A stretch of DNA of 37,403 nucleotides from Nocardia suismassiliense. Lineage in GTDB: Bacteria; Actinomycetota; Actinomycetes; Mycobacteriales; Mycobacteriaceae. Position numbers and translations under genes: made by a program. The notes beneath the pieces were generated by a model, which ran no database searches, had not been told where the DNA came from, and saw nothing but the letters and a program-made list of their open reading frames with translations. This document shows positions 24,426 through 33,120 of the stretch, one piece after another. Location of the stretch: positions 7,544,381 to 7,581,783 of the forward strand of contig NZ_LT985361.1 of the NCBI RefSeq assembly GCF_900269665.1, read 5' to 3'. Every line of letters begins with the position of its first letter. Within the stretch, counting starts at the first letter, position 1.

Positions 24426-25937
24426 ATGCGACTCGAATTACGCGGTCTGACCAAACGATTCGGCACTTTCCTCGCGAACGACCACATCGATCTGACGGTC
24501 GCGCCGGGGGAAATCCACTGCCTGCTCGGGGAGAACGGCGCGGGCAAGAGCACCTTGATGAACATGCTCTACGGCCTGTTGCAGCCGGACGAGGGTGAGA
24601 TCCTGCTGAACGGCAACGCCATCCGCTGCCACTCCCCGCGCGACGCGATCGCCGCGGGCATCGGCATGGTGCATCAGCACTTCATGCTGGTTCCGGTGTT
24701 CACCGTCGCGGAGAACATCATCCTCGGCCGCGAACCGGTCAAGGGCTTCGCCGCGCTGGATCGCGAGGCCGCCCGGCGCCGGGTGCGCGAGCTGTCGCAG
24801 CAATACGGGCTACCGGTGAACCCCGACGCGCTGGTCGCGGATCTCTCGGTGGGCGAACAGCAGCGCGTGGAGATCCTCAAGGCGCTGGCCAACGATGTCG
24901 AGGTGCTCATCCTGGACGAGCCGACCGCCGTGCTCACCCCGCAGGAGATCGAGGAGCTCATCGAGGTGCTGCGCGGGATCGCGGCGAGCGGCACCTCGAT
25001 CATCTTCATCTCGCACAAGCTCAAGGAGGTCACCCGGATCGCCGACCGGATCACCGTGATCCGGCGCGGCGCGGTGATCGACACCGTCGCACCGACCACC
25101 GCGGAGAGCGATCTCGCGGAGTTGATGGTGGGCCGCTCCGTCGAACTGGTGGTCGCCAAGACCCCGGCGAAACCGGCCGGCGCCACCCTCGTCGTCACCG
25201 ACCTGACCGTTGTCGACATGGCGGGAGCCGTTGTGGTCGACGACGTCTCGTTCCGGGTCGACGGTGGCGAGATCGTCGGTATCGCCGGGGTGGTGGGCAA
25301 CGGTCAGTCGGAACTGGTCAACGCACTGCTCGGCCTGCGGACACCGGTGCGCGGCGAGGTCACCGTCGGCGGCTGGGAAGTGGTCGGGCGCACACCGCGG
25401 CAACATTTGCAGGCGGGCATGGGCTACGTGCCCGAAGATCGTGCGCACGACGGCTTCATCGGCACGTTCAGTGTCGCGGAGAATCTGGTCCTCGACCTGA
25501 TCGACCTGCCCGAGTTCTCCCGGCACGGTGTGCTCTCGTTGAGCGCGGTGAAACGCAATGCCGCCAAGCGGATCGAGGAATTCGATATCCGCACCCGGTC
25601 GGCGGTCGATCCGATGAGCGCGCTGTCCGGCGGCAACCAGCAGAAGGTGGTGCTCGCCCGGGAGATGTCGCGGCCGCTCGAGGTGCTGATCGCCGGTCAG
25701 CCGACCAGGGGGCTCGATGTCGGCTCCATCGAGTTCGTGCACAAACGCATTGTCCGGGAACGGGATCAGGGCACGGCGGTGCTCATCGTCTCCACCGAAC
25801 TGGACGAGATCTACGCGTTGTCCGATCGCATCATCGTCATGTATCAGGGGCGCATCGTCGACATCGTCGGTCCCGACACCCCCCGCGACCAGCTGGGGTT
25901 GATGATGGCCGGCGCGCTACCGGGGAGGGATCGATGA
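24426..25937 (+). CDS. Nucleoside ABC transporter ATPase (two fused nucleotide-binding domains)
   Basis: A 503-aa double ABC ATPase of the NupO/YufO-RbsA type that powers the BMP importer. Domain 1 is canonical: Walker A LLGENGAGKSTLMN, Q-loop MVHQHFMLVP, signature LSVGEQQRVEILKAL, Walker B VLILDEPTAVLTP and switch ISHKLKEV. Domain 2 is degenerate as usual in the class: Walker A region VVGNGQSELVNAL lacks the GKS lysine, signature is LSGGNQQKVVLARE, and the Walker B region VLIAGQPTRGLDV lacks the catalytic Glu. Therefore hydrolysis is expected mostly at the site using domain 1 Walker motifs. It starts 12 bases after the lipoprotein gene and its stop overlaps the permease start (ATGA). Confidence 0.95.
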   Translation: MRLELRGLTKRFGTFLANDHIDLTVAPGEIHCLLGENGAGKSTLMNMLYGLLQPDEGEILLNGNAIRCHSPRDAIAAGIGMVHQHFMLVPVFTVAENIILGREPVKGFAALDREAARRRVRELSQQYGLPVNPDALVADLSVGEQQRVEILKALANDVEVLILDEPTAVLTPQEIEELIEVLRGIAASGTSIIFISHKLKEVTRIADRITVIRRGAVIDTVAPTTAESDLAELMVGRSVELVVAKTPAKPAGATLVVTDLTVVDMAGAVVVDDVSFRVDGGEIVGIAGVVGNGQSELVNALLGLRTPVRGEVTVGGWEVVGRTPRQHLQAGMGYVPEDRAHDGFIGTFSVAENLVLDLIDLPEFSRHGVLSLSAVKRNAAKRIEEFDIRTRSAVDPMSALSGGNQQKVVLAREMSRPLEVLIAGQPTRGLDVGSIEFVHKRIVRERDQGTAVLIVSTELDEIYALSDRIIVMYQGRIVDIVGPDTPRDQLGLMMAGALPGRDR

Positions 25938-27064
25938 AGGACCGGGCCTGGGTGCGGGAACTGGTGGTCAGCGCGCTCGCGGTGCTGCTGGCGCTGGTCG
26001 TCGGCGCGCTGCTGATCATCGTCAGCAACCCCGACGTGACGTCGGCGTTCGGGTATTTCTTCGCCCGCCCGATGGATGCCGTGTCGGAGGCGGCGAACGC
26101 GGTCGGCGACACCTACCGGGCGCTGTTCCTCGGTGCGTTCGGCGGACGTCAGCAGCTCGCCGAAACCCTGGTTGCCGCAACGCCGTTGATCTGCACGGGG
26201 CTCGCGGTGACGCTGGCCTTCCGGACCGGCCTGTTCAATATCGGCGGGCAGGGACAGCTCATCGCCGGCGCGCTGTGCGCAGGCTGGGTCGGTTTCGCGC
26301 TCCATCTGCCGCCGGTGGTGCACGTGCTGGTCGCGCTGCTCGCCGGCGTCGCGGGCGGCGCGGTGTGGGGCGGGATCATCGGACTGCTGAAGGCGCGCAC
26401 CGGCGCGCACGAAGTCATCACCACGATCATGTTCAATTACGTGGCGCTCTACGGGCTCACCTGGCTGCTCACCACGTCGGCGTTCCAACGTCCGGGCCGC
26501 AACGAGCCGATCAGCCCCGTGGTCGACCACAACGCACAGCTCGCCCAATTCGGCGGCACCCGGCTGCATCTCGGCTTGCTGATCGCGCTGCTGGCGGCGG
26601 TCCTGGTCTGGTGGCTGCTGGCGCGCTCGACGCTCGGCTTCCGCCTGCGCGCCGTCGGCGCCAATCCGGACGCCGCGCGCACCGCGGGCATGGACATCGG
26701 CCGGGCCTACGTGCTGGCCATGCTGCTCGCCGGTGGCCTGGCCGGGCTGGCGGGCGCCCAGCAGGTGCTCGGCACCGACCTGCCGCTGACCGACGGTATC
26801 GCGGGATCGTTCGGCTTCGACGGCATCACCGTCGCCCTGCTCGGACGCGGCAGCCCGATCGGAACCGTCTTCGCGGCACTGCTTTTCGGCGCGCTGAACT
26901 CCGGCGGCAACGAGATGCAGGCGGCGACGGGCACCCCGCTCACCCTGGTGACCGTGCTGCAAGCCGTGATCGTCGCGTTGGTCGCCGCGCCCGCACTGGT
27001 GCGTGCGGTGTTCCGGATCCGCGCCGAACGCGCGGATGTCGTGCTGGCGAAAGGGTGGAACTGA
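25934..27064 (+). CDS. Nucleoside ABC transporter permease 1
   Basis: A 376-aa inner-membrane permease of the BPD_transp_2 family with roughly ten helices. Characteristic blocks are ATPLICTGLAVTLAFRTGLFNIGGQGQLIAGAL in three parts (PLICTGLAVTLAFRTGL, FNIGGQGQL), and the cytoplasmic coupling segment GAHEVITTIMFNYVALYGLT. AVGANPDAARTAGMDIGRAY is another conserved loop. Its ATG overlaps the ATPase stop by four bases, and its own stop overlaps the ATG of the second permease by one base, so the importer is translated as a coupled unit. It should form a heterodimeric channel with permease 2. Confidence 0.94.
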   Translation: MKDRAWVRELVVSALAVLLALVVGALLIIVSNPDVTSAFGYFFARPMDAVSEAANAVGDTYRALFLGAFGGRQQLAETLVAATPLICTGLAVTLAFRTGLFNIGGQGQLIAGALCAGWVGFALHLPPVVHVLVALLAGVAGGAVWGGIIGLLKARTGAHEVITTIMFNYVALYGLTWLLTTSAFQRPGRNEPISPVVDHNAQLAQFGGTRLHLGLLIALLAAVLVWWLLARSTLGFRLRAVGANPDAARTAGMDIGRAYVLAMLLAGGLAGLAGAQQVLGTDLPLTDGIAGSFGFDGITVALLGRGSPIGTVFAALLFGALNSGGNEMQAATGTPLTLVTVLQAVIVALVAAPALVRAVFRIRAERADVVLAKGWN

Positions 27065-28341
27065 TGACCACCACCACCGATCCCGCCGCGCCCGTGCTGG
27101 AAGCGCCCGAACATCGCCGCAGGCGGCTGCGGCTCGGCATCCTGCTGCTGGTGCTCGCCGTCGGGGCGGTCGCCTTGGCGGTGTTCACCAAGTCGGGCAA
27201 TGTCGATTTCCGGCTGTCGGCGCCGGACGGTTCCGGGCCCGGCGATCTGCGGGTGCCCGCCAAACCGGCGGCGCTGGTGCTCTCGATTCTCGCGCTGGCG
27301 ATCGCGGTCGCGCACGTGTGGCGGGGGCTGACGGGCAAGTGGGCGGGTGCGGCGTTCGCGCTGTTCGGCTTCGCGTTCGTGGTGACGTTCATCTGCTGGG
27401 CGGCCTCGGGCAAGCTGTTCCCGCTGACCAATCAGATCCAAGGCACCCTCGCGCTGTCCACGCCGCTGATCCTCGGTGCGCTGGCCGGGGTGCTGTGCGA
27501 ACGCGCGGGCATCATCAACCTCGCGCTCGAAGGACAACTGCTCGCCGGGGCCTGTGCGGCGGCCATCGTGGCGACGGTCAGCGGCAGCTTTCTCGTCGGC
27601 GCCGTGGCGGCGATGATCGCCGGCGTGTTCCTCGCCTGGCTGCTCGCGGTGTTCTCGATCAAGTACCTGGTCAACCAGATCGTGCTCGGCGTGCTGCTGG
27701 TGGTGTTCGCGACCGGCATCACCGGTTTCCTGTTCGATCAGCTCACCGGATTGTCGGACGGGTCGGCCCGTTTCAACAGCCCGGGCACCTTGCAGCCGAT
27801 CGCGATTCCGGTGCTGTCCTCGATTCCGATCCTCGGCCCGACGGTGTTCCAGCAAACCGCGCTGGTCTACGCCATGGTCGTCTTGGTCGCGGTGGTGACC
27901 CTGGTGCTCTACCGGACCCGATGGGGCCTGCGGGTCCGGTCGGTCGGCGAGCATCCGCGCGCCGCCGCCACCGTCGGCATCAACGTGCTGCGCATCCGCT
28001 ACGAGGCCGTGCTGGTGGCCGGTGCGATCGTCGGGCTCGGCGGCGCGTATTTCACCATCGGCTCGACCGGCGGCTTCTCCAAGGCGATGACGGCGGGCAA
28101 CGGGTTCATCGCGCTGGCCGCGGTGATCATGGGCCGCTGGCATCCGATCGGCGCGACCTGTGCCGCATTGTTTTTCGGCTTCACCAAGGCGCTGCAAGGT
28201 CAGCTCCAGGTGCTGGCGACGCCCATTCCGACCGAGGTGTTGCAGATGACGCCGTACCTGCTCACGGTGATCGCCGTGGCGGGCGCGGTCGGACAGGTCC
28301 GACCGCCGAAGGCCGACGGCGAACCGTACGTCCCCGGTTGA
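27064..28341 (+). CDS. Nucleoside ABC transporter permease 2
   Basis: A 425-aa BPD_transp_2 permease, the second half of the nucleoside channel. The ATG at 27064 overlaps the previous stop (TGATG). An N-terminal extension of about 130 residues with a few helices precedes the core, which begins LALSTPLILGALAGVLCERA and GIINLALEGQLLAGACAAAI, followed by YLVNQIVLGVLLVVFATGIT and SVGEHPRAAATVGINVLRIR. The frame is open upstream to 26275, but that is a shadow of permease 1. The operon ends here; the following membrane gene is on the other strand, with its stop directly abutting. Nucleoside-salvage genes often linked to this operon type are absent. Confidence 0.93.
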   Translation: MTTTTDPAAPVLEAPEHRRRRLRLGILLLVLAVGAVALAVFTKSGNVDFRLSAPDGSGPGDLRVPAKPAALVLSILALAIAVAHVWRGLTGKWAGAAFALFGFAFVVTFICWAASGKLFPLTNQIQGTLALSTPLILGALAGVLCERAGIINLALEGQLLAGACAAAIVATVSGSFLVGAVAAMIAGVFLAWLLAVFSIKYLVNQIVLGVLLVVFATGITGFLFDQLTGLSDGSARFNSPGTLQPIAIPVLSSIPILGPTVFQQTALVYAMVVLVAVVTLVLYRTRWGLRVRSVGEHPRAAATVGINVLRIRYEAVLVAGAIVGLGGAYFTIGSTGGFSKAMTAGNGFIALAAVIMGRWHPIGATCAALFFGFTKALQGQLQVLATPIPTEVLQMTPYLLTVIAVAGAVGQVRPPKADGEPYVPG

Positions 28342-29679
28342 TCATCCGCCGAACAGCAGATACAAACCGGTGAAGGTGTAGCCGACCATGATCAGCATCA
28401 GCGCGAGCTGGCCGGTGGCGCGATGCTCGGGCGGCAGCAGCCGCAGGCACCGGTCGTGCGCGGCGGCGACGCCGAGGATGTGGCCGGTCAACACCGCGAG
28501 CACCTTGGTGGTGGCCAGCACCGTCGGATGGCCGGACAGCACGTACTCGACCTCGCGGTGCGCCAATCCTGCGATGTCCCAGCCCCGTTGGAACGGATCC
28601 GCGAACAACAATGCCGTCGCCTGCCCCTTCTCCACCACGAAGGTCAGGTAGTGCGCGACGATATATCCGGCGATGATCGGCGTGATGCTGTGGGCCAGCA
28701 GGCCGGGCAGCTTCGCGCGCTCGGCACGGGTGAGACCACCGGTCGCCCGGGCGGCCACGGTGAAGACGGTGCCGACGATCAGGATGACGGTCAGCAGGCC
28801 GAGGCTGCGGACCAGCGTGGCGACGAGAACCGAACCGCCGCCGAGCGAGTCGACCAGGTTCCGCCATCCGGGCAGTGCCGAGAGGCTGTCGAAGGCGGTG
28901 GAGCCGAGCAGGGTCGCCGCGAGCGCCACCGCCCCGGGCCGCACCGGAGTACCCGCGAGATTGTGCAATGGAAACCGCAGCACGAGTTCACCTGAAGAAC
29001 GGCGGCCTAACGGACTCAGCCGCGCCAGCAGGCTGCTGTACACCTCGAAGGGGTCGGCGCGTTCGGCCCACCCGGTCCCGAACACCACCAGCCCCGTCAG
29101 CGTGAGCACCGCGTAGCCGAACAGCCACCAGCCGACGGCCGCAACGGAACCAGGATCGGGCGAGGCCAGTTCGAGCCATACGAAAGCGAACAACCCGAAC
29201 ACGGCGGGCCGGTACCCCCACGACGAGGGGTACCGCCGCACACCGTCCTCGGGGTTACGCCGCAGCAGGAAGCACCCGAACCGGTGCAGCGCGCGCATCG
29301 GCGAGACGACTTTCCACACCGGACCGAGCACCAGCGACGCGAGCATCACGCCGACCCAGAGGTAGATATAGAACACGCCCGGCACCGGATTGCGTTGCGG
29401 CGACGCGGAACCGAACACCACCACCAGCCCGACCACGACCGCGGCGGCGACTCCGAGCACCGCGAGCACGGTGCGCGTTGCGCGGGAATCGATCACCGCA
29501 CGTAACGCGGACGGCACCAACAGTCCCGGTGTATCCGGCTCCAGCCGCGGCCGCCGCCAGGCCACCAGCAGGATCGCGAACGAGAACGTCAACGCCCACG
29601 CGGCGCCGATCAGCGCGTAGGTCAACGGAATCGGCAGATCGGCCGCGCCGTTGAGCCCGTGGGCCAGCGGCCGGGTCAC
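28342..29679 (-). CDS. Polytopic membrane protein of unknown function, last gene of the cupredoxin cluster
   Basis: A 445-aa integral membrane protein with about ten helices. Distinctive pieces are VPGVFYIYLWVGVMLASLVL, GPVWKVVSPMRALHRFG, RFPLHNLAG, and a His-rich C-terminal half: LAHSITPIIAGYIVAHYLTF, LAHREVEYVLSGHP, LTGHILGVAAAHDR and LLPPEHRATGQ. The several His inside or near helices could bind metal or haem. I do not recognise a characterised family; I have a faint association with actinobacterial proteins labelled fenitrothion hydrolase, but cannot support that. Its ATG overlaps the stop of the cupredoxin-like lipoprotein gene (ATGA), so it belongs to the same transcript and probably the same complex. 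Confidence 0.7.
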   Translation of the reverse strand: MTRPLAHGLNGAADLPIPLTYALIGAAWALTFSFAILLVAWRRPRLEPDTPGLLVPSALRAVIDSRATRTVLAVLGVAAAVVVGLVVVFGSASPQRNPVPGVFYIYLWVGVMLASLVLGPVWKVVSPMRALHRFGCFLLRRNPEDGVRRYPSSWGYRPAVFGLFAFVWLELASPDPGSVAAVGWWLFGYAVLTLTGLVVFGTGWAERADPFEVYSSLLARLSPLGRRSSGELVLRFPLHNLAGTPVRPGAVALAATLLGSTAFDSLSALPGWRNLVDSLGGGSVLVATLVRSLGLLTVILIVGTVFTVAARATGGLTRAERAKLPGLLAHSITPIIAGYIVAHYLTFVVEKGQATALLFADPFQRGWDIAGLAHREVEYVLSGHPTVLATTKVLAVLTGHILGVAAAHDRCLRLLPPEHRATGQLALMLIMVGYTFTGLYLLFGG

Positions 29680-30077
29680 TGCCGGATCAGCAACGTGGTC
29701 ACCGTCTTACCGGCGTGATGGAGTTCGACATCGACCCGCCCCGGCACGGTGACGATGAAGCGGAACTCCTGCCCGGCTCTCGGTTCGACCGCGAAGCTCT
29801 GGCTCGGGTCCGAGTGGACGTGCAGTTCGTCGGCGGCGTCGCTGTCCACCTTCAGCACGATCGGCTGGTACAGCCTGGCCTCGGTCCTGGCGTTCGTCGG
29901 CGTGACCGACCCGCCCGCGATACGGACCGCGAGGGTTACCTCCTGCGGCACGTCGACCGACTGGCTCGCCGCCGTGCGGGCCGCCGGTGTGTCCACCGAT
30001 GCCGTGCCACACGCGGTCACCATCACCGACACCGCGAGCAATGCGGTGGTTACGCCGACACGGCTTGGGTAAATCAT
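29676..30077 (-). CDS. Cupredoxin-like lipoprotein
   Basis: A 133-aa exported lipoprotein. The signal peptide (SRVGVTTALLAVSVMVTAC) ends in a lipobox with Cys23. The mature domain of about 95 residues (VTLAVRIAGGSVTPTNART, LYQPIVLKVDSDAADELHVH, AGQEFRFIVTVPGRVDVELH) reads as a Greek-key cupredoxin-type beta sandwich. His residues in ELHVHSDP and VELHHAGK lie where metal ligands often fall, but a Cys ligand of a type 1 copper site is not seen in the mature domain beyond the lipidated one, so this is not a blue-copper protein. It may bind copper differently or be a purely structural cupredoxin. Both ends overlap neighbours by ATGA. Confidence 0.75.
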   Translation of the reverse strand: MIYPSRVGVTTALLAVSVMVTACGTASVDTPAARTAASQSVDVPQEVTLAVRIAGGSVTPTNARTEARLYQPIVLKVDSDAADELHVHSDPSQSFAVEPRAGQEFRFIVTVPGRVDVELHHAGKTVTTLLIRQ

Positions 30078-30274
30078 GAATTCTCCTCCCGCTCAGGCGG
30101 ATCGGGCACCGCAGCGTCGTCGGCCGGCTGCCCGGCCTCGCGACGCTCGGCGCGCCGATCACGCATAGCTATCCCGAGAACCACGCCGACCACTGCGAGC
30201 GCGGGCACGAACGCCGGGATCGCCAGCAGCGCAGAGTGACCGGCGAGGATGTCGACGCCGTCTTCGTACCTCAC
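30074..30274 (-). CDS. Small single-helix membrane protein in the cupredoxin cluster
   Basis: A 66-aa protein with one membrane helix (SALLAIPAFVPALAVVGVVL, about residues 14-37) followed by a basic patch (RDRRAERREAG) and an acidic tail, suggesting N-out/C-in topology with the tail in the cytoplasm. It has no recognisable family. Four-base overlaps with both neighbours place it firmly in the operon, which makes it a probable real gene despite its size. It could be a small subunit or assembly factor of a complex formed by the two large membrane proteins. Confidence 0.65.
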   Translation of the reverse strand: MRYEDGVDILAGHSALLAIPAFVPALAVVGVVLGIAMRDRRAERREAGQPADDAAVPDPPEREENS

Positions 30275-32115
30275 CGGCGGACCGCCGTGGCCAGTCCCTG
30301 CGCCCGGACATCATTGCGATAGGCGAGCACGATGCGCGCGGCGCCCCAGGACAGCGCCCAGATGACCAGCAGCGAGCAGATCAGCACGATCAGCGAGGCC
30401 CCGGCGAGCAACCACGAGGGGTGGTCGAAGGACCGTTCCCGCTGGAGCACCGTGATCTCGGCGACGAACGGGCGGTTGAACTCGTTCGACGCGGGCACGC
30501 CCGCGGCGTCGATCCCCCGATCCTCCGGCATGTACACCGGCAGCGCGGTCAGCAAGGACCCGTCGTGCACGCGCAGCACTGTCTTCCAGTTGCCGTAGGC
30601 CGGAACAGGTTTCGTGCTGACGTAGTGGCCGGGCTCGATCCGCCGCAGGTGATCGACCACCAGGCCGCGGCCGGGGCTGTCGGAGCCGGTGCCACCTTGC
30701 CAGCCGAGTATCTGCACCCACTCCGGGTCGTCGCCGACCAGATCCGTGGGCGTCAGCGTGACGTCCGCGGTGACCATCCGGCCACCGGGCGCGGGCGCGG
30801 CGTCCTGCAATCGCACTGTCGCGGAGGCTTTTTCGGGAACATCGACCCGCAGGCCGTTCGCGGTGGCCGCGGCGGCGATCAGCACCGCGGCGACGACGAG
30901 GCCCCGGCGCACCGAAGGCCGTGGCAGCGGTTCACCGCGCAGCACCATGCCGAGCAACGCGCCGAGCGCTCCACCCGCGATCCCGACCGGCACCGCCATC
31001 GCGAGCAGTTCCGGCCACATGCTCGTCGGCCACGGGTCGACGAACATCCTTCCCACCCAGAGTGATTCGAGCCAGAGCCCGACGGTAGCGGCGGCCAACC
31101 CGGTGAGCGCGCCCCACCAGACGGGCTTACGGATCAACGGCAGCAGCGCCATCAGCTCCACCACCACCGCGACCCCGAGATAGAGCGGGAAGACATTGTG
31201 CGGCGCACCGAGTATCGGGCCGACCAGCACCGCGACCACCCCGCGCACCAGGAAGGCGAACAACACCGCGACCACCGCACTACCCCGCCCCAGCGTGTAT
31301 CGCGCCGAGACGAGGGCCAGCGTGCTCGCCGCCACGATCAGCATCGGCTGGAACACCAGGCGGAACTGTTCCACGCCGAAGTCGAATTCGACCTGGTACA
31401 CCGACATTCCGATCAACAGGCCGCCGAAGGCGAACACCCGGAACACCCACAGCAGCCGCCCGTCCGCCCGGTCCGGATCGGGACGGTCCAGGCGCCCTTC
31501 GAACTCCAGCAGCAGCACCGCGACCAGCGACAGTCCGGCGCCGCCGATCAGCATGAGATGCGTTGGGCCCCAGAGCGTGACGTCTTGGCCGAACAACCGG
31601 TGCCAGATGTCGTCTAGCGGGAAGCCGATGAGGGCGTAGAGCCCGACCGCGGCCATCAGTACCCCGCCGACCGGTGCGTACCAGGTGCGGGTGATCCGGA
31701 TGGCGGCCGGACCGGGCTTCTCGTCGAGCGGCAGGACGACGGCCAGCATGCCTGCGATGAACAGGAAGAACAGGCCGATCATGATGAAGTAGTGCGCCGG
31801 GTTGGCCAGTGGCCCTTCGTCGCGGCCCTTGCCGATGTGCAGGCTCACATCCCAGATGAAGCCGAGCAGCGCGGTCAGGATGGTGGTGATGAACACCGCG
31901 AGCGGCAGCGCCACCCAGCCGGGGCGGTTACCGAGCTGGCCTAGCCGGTCGGCCGCGTTCTTCAGCCAGGTGATGCGGCGCGTGCGATGGAGATAGGCCA
32001 CCCAGAACAAGCCCGCCGCCACCAGCATCGCCGATCCGGTCAATACGATGACCTGATCCAATGCGGCACCGCCGCCTTCGGAACCCTTTGCCAGCACCAC
32101 GAACTCAGGCCTCAT
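30271..32115 (-). CDS. Large polytopic membrane protein with C-terminal extracytoplasmic domain, first gene of the cupredoxin cluster
   Basis: A 614-aa protein from the ATG at 32115. About eleven helices occupy residues 20-450, then a soluble domain of ~150 residues (VDVPEKASATVRLQDAAPAP ... YGNWKTVLRVHDGSLLTALP), and a last helix (WLLAGASLIVLICSLLVIWA). The soluble part reads as a beta-rich periplasmic-side domain reminiscent of FixH/YtkA or CopC-like sandwiches. In the helical part, His93 (SLHIGKGRDEG), His108 (NPAHYFIMIG), His172 (DDIWHRLFG) and His186 (GPTHLMLIGG) sit at helix ends, a pattern suited to metal or haem binding. No family is recognised. It is the first gene of the four-gene unit and is divergent from the Fo operon with ~560 bases between. 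An in-frame ATG at 32196 is possible but less likely. Confidence 0.75.
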   Translation of the reverse strand: MRPEFVVLAKGSEGGGAALDQVIVLTGSAMLVAAGLFWVAYLHRTRRITWLKNAADRLGQLGNRPGWVALPLAVFITTILTALLGFIWDVSLHIGKGRDEGPLANPAHYFIMIGLFFLFIAGMLAVVLPLDEKPGPAAIRITRTWYAPVGGVLMAAVGLYALIGFPLDDIWHRLFGQDVTLWGPTHLMLIGGAGLSLVAVLLLEFEGRLDRPDPDRADGRLLWVFRVFAFGGLLIGMSVYQVEFDFGVEQFRLVFQPMLIVAASTLALVSARYTLGRGSAVVAVLFAFLVRGVVAVLVGPILGAPHNVFPLYLGVAVVVELMALLPLIRKPVWWGALTGLAAATVGLWLESLWVGRMFVDPWPTSMWPELLAMAVPVGIAGGALGALLGMVLRGEPLPRPSVRRGLVVAAVLIAAAATANGLRVDVPEKASATVRLQDAAPAPGGRMVTADVTLTPTDLVGDDPEWVQILGWQGGTGSDSPGRGLVVDHLRRIEPGHYVSTKPVPAYGNWKTVLRVHDGSLLTALPVYMPEDRGIDAAGVPASNEFNRPFVAEITVLQRERSFDHPSWLLAGASLIVLICSLLVIWALSWGAARIVLAYRNDVRAQGLATAVRR

Positions 32116-32671
32116 CGCGCCCAACTCTCTGTAACTCGAATTCTCCCTTAACGGCGAATGCCCACGGAAGGCCGAGGTATGCAGCCGATTACGCATCGCG
32201 GGCCAGGTCTGGGATCAGTCACAGCGCGCGCGTGCCCGAAATGGGGTGAGTTCCTGAGTTTGTCGATCTTGATGGCAAACTGGGCGGTCCGGCAGCAAGT
32301 ATTCAGCATCCAATAAATGGACAAATCGGGCAAAACTCTTAAGTGCGGACAAACCCGAAACCGGCGTGACACGTCATCGGCAAGTCGTTTGCCGAGTGTC
32401 GCTGTGTTGCCATCGATTCACCAATCTACTGGCTATACTCCTCGAGCGCAGACCCCGGCTTCCTCGATCGTGTGCGAGCTGAGTCCGTGGACGGCAGGCT
32501 TCTCCCACGTCAGCTCATTTCGAAAAGGCTCTGCGCAACTTCAGGAATGGCGCCGCACACGTATGAGTTGTGCGCGAAGAACGGCTCGTACGAGTAACCA
32601 GATGATGTCTGTAGCCATTTACAAGATCATGTCGATAAAGATCAAAAACCTTGCCACGCAGGGAGGTTCGG
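32116..32671. other. AT-richer intergenic region between the membrane cluster and the Fo operon
   Basis: About 550 bases without a convincing gene and visibly lower in GC than the rest of the window. Open frames here (for example 32317-32709) are Ser/Arg/Thr-rich without family features. A possible promoter for the rightward genes is TTGCCA (32651-32656) with TATGCT (32677-32682), but the 20-base spacing is long. Imperfect repeats of GGACAAA occur near 32318 and 32347. It probably holds both divergent promoters. Confidence 0.4.
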
Positions 32672-32749
32672 ATGTGTATGCTATCGATTCATCACTTCCC
32701 CCATCATGAGGTGGGGGTATGGGCGAGGGCGGTGTCGGTGTGGACGTGA
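32672..32749 (+). CDS. Putative 25-aa His-rich leader peptide overlapping atpI
   Basis: An ATG at 32672 follows GGGAGG with an ideal five-base gap and opens a 25-codon frame, MCMLSIHHFPHHEVGVWARA then VSVWT, ending at TGA 32747-32749. Four of its residues 7-12 are His. It overlaps the AtpI-like start (32719) in another frame, so its translation could couple to or regulate the Fo genes. The strong ribosome-binding site is the only support; it may be chance. Confidence 0.3.
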   Translation: MCMLSIHHFPHHEVGVWARAVSVWT

Positions 32750-33120
32750 ATAGGCTCCAGATACGGCGCGCGGCCATTGCCGCAGTCGCTCTGGGTGTGC
32801 TGGCGCTCGGTATTACCGGGCTGATCGATCGACTACTGCTCGGCACCTTCATCTGCGCCGGGCTCGCGGTCGGTTGGTTGAATGCCCAACTCACCCTCTG
32901 GGCGATCACCCGCATTGCCAATGCCGAGGCACCGAGCAAGCAGCGTTTGGTAGGTTCTTCGGCGCTACGACTGCTCGGCATTACCGTCGTCGCCCTGCTG
33001 GTGGCTTTCCTCGCGCGACCCAATGGCGTCGGTATCTTCTTCGGCTTGGCGCTCTTTCAAGTCGCCCTGGTCTTCAACACCGTCCTGCCTGAATTGAAAG
33101 GGCTTCGCCAGACGCCATGA
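32719..33120 (+). CDS. AtpI-like membrane protein of the Fo operon
   Basis: A 133-aa protein with four hydrophobic helices (AAIAAVALGVLALGITGLID; LLGTFICAGLAVGWLNAQLT; LLGITVVALLVAFLARP; GIFFGLALFQVALVFNTVLP), the layout of ATP synthase protein I, which aids c-ring assembly or Mg2+ handling in other bacteria. The ATG at 32719 is preceded by GAGGTGGGGG; a GTG at 32740 is an alternative start. Its stop overlaps the atpB start (ATGA), so it is part of the operon. The helix containing GWLNAQLTLWAI matches the AtpI family in general rather than a strongly conserved site. Family call is by position and topology. Confidence 0.75.
   Translation: MGEGGVGVDVNRLQIRRAAIAAVALGVLALGITGLIDRLLLGTFICAGLAVGWLNAQLTLWAITRIANAEAPSKQRLVGSSALRLLGITVVALLVAFLARPNGVGIFFGLALFQVALVFNTVLPELKGLRQTP

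Noticed and set aside
26707..28197. 496-aa minus-strand open frame antisense to the ABC permeases
   Set aside because: Arg/Gln/His-rich composition typical of antisense to membrane-protein genes in high-GC DNA.
32317..32709. 130-aa plus-strand open frame upstream of the Fo operon
   Set aside because: Ser/Thr/Arg-rich with no ribosome-binding site or recognisable domain; region looks intergenic.
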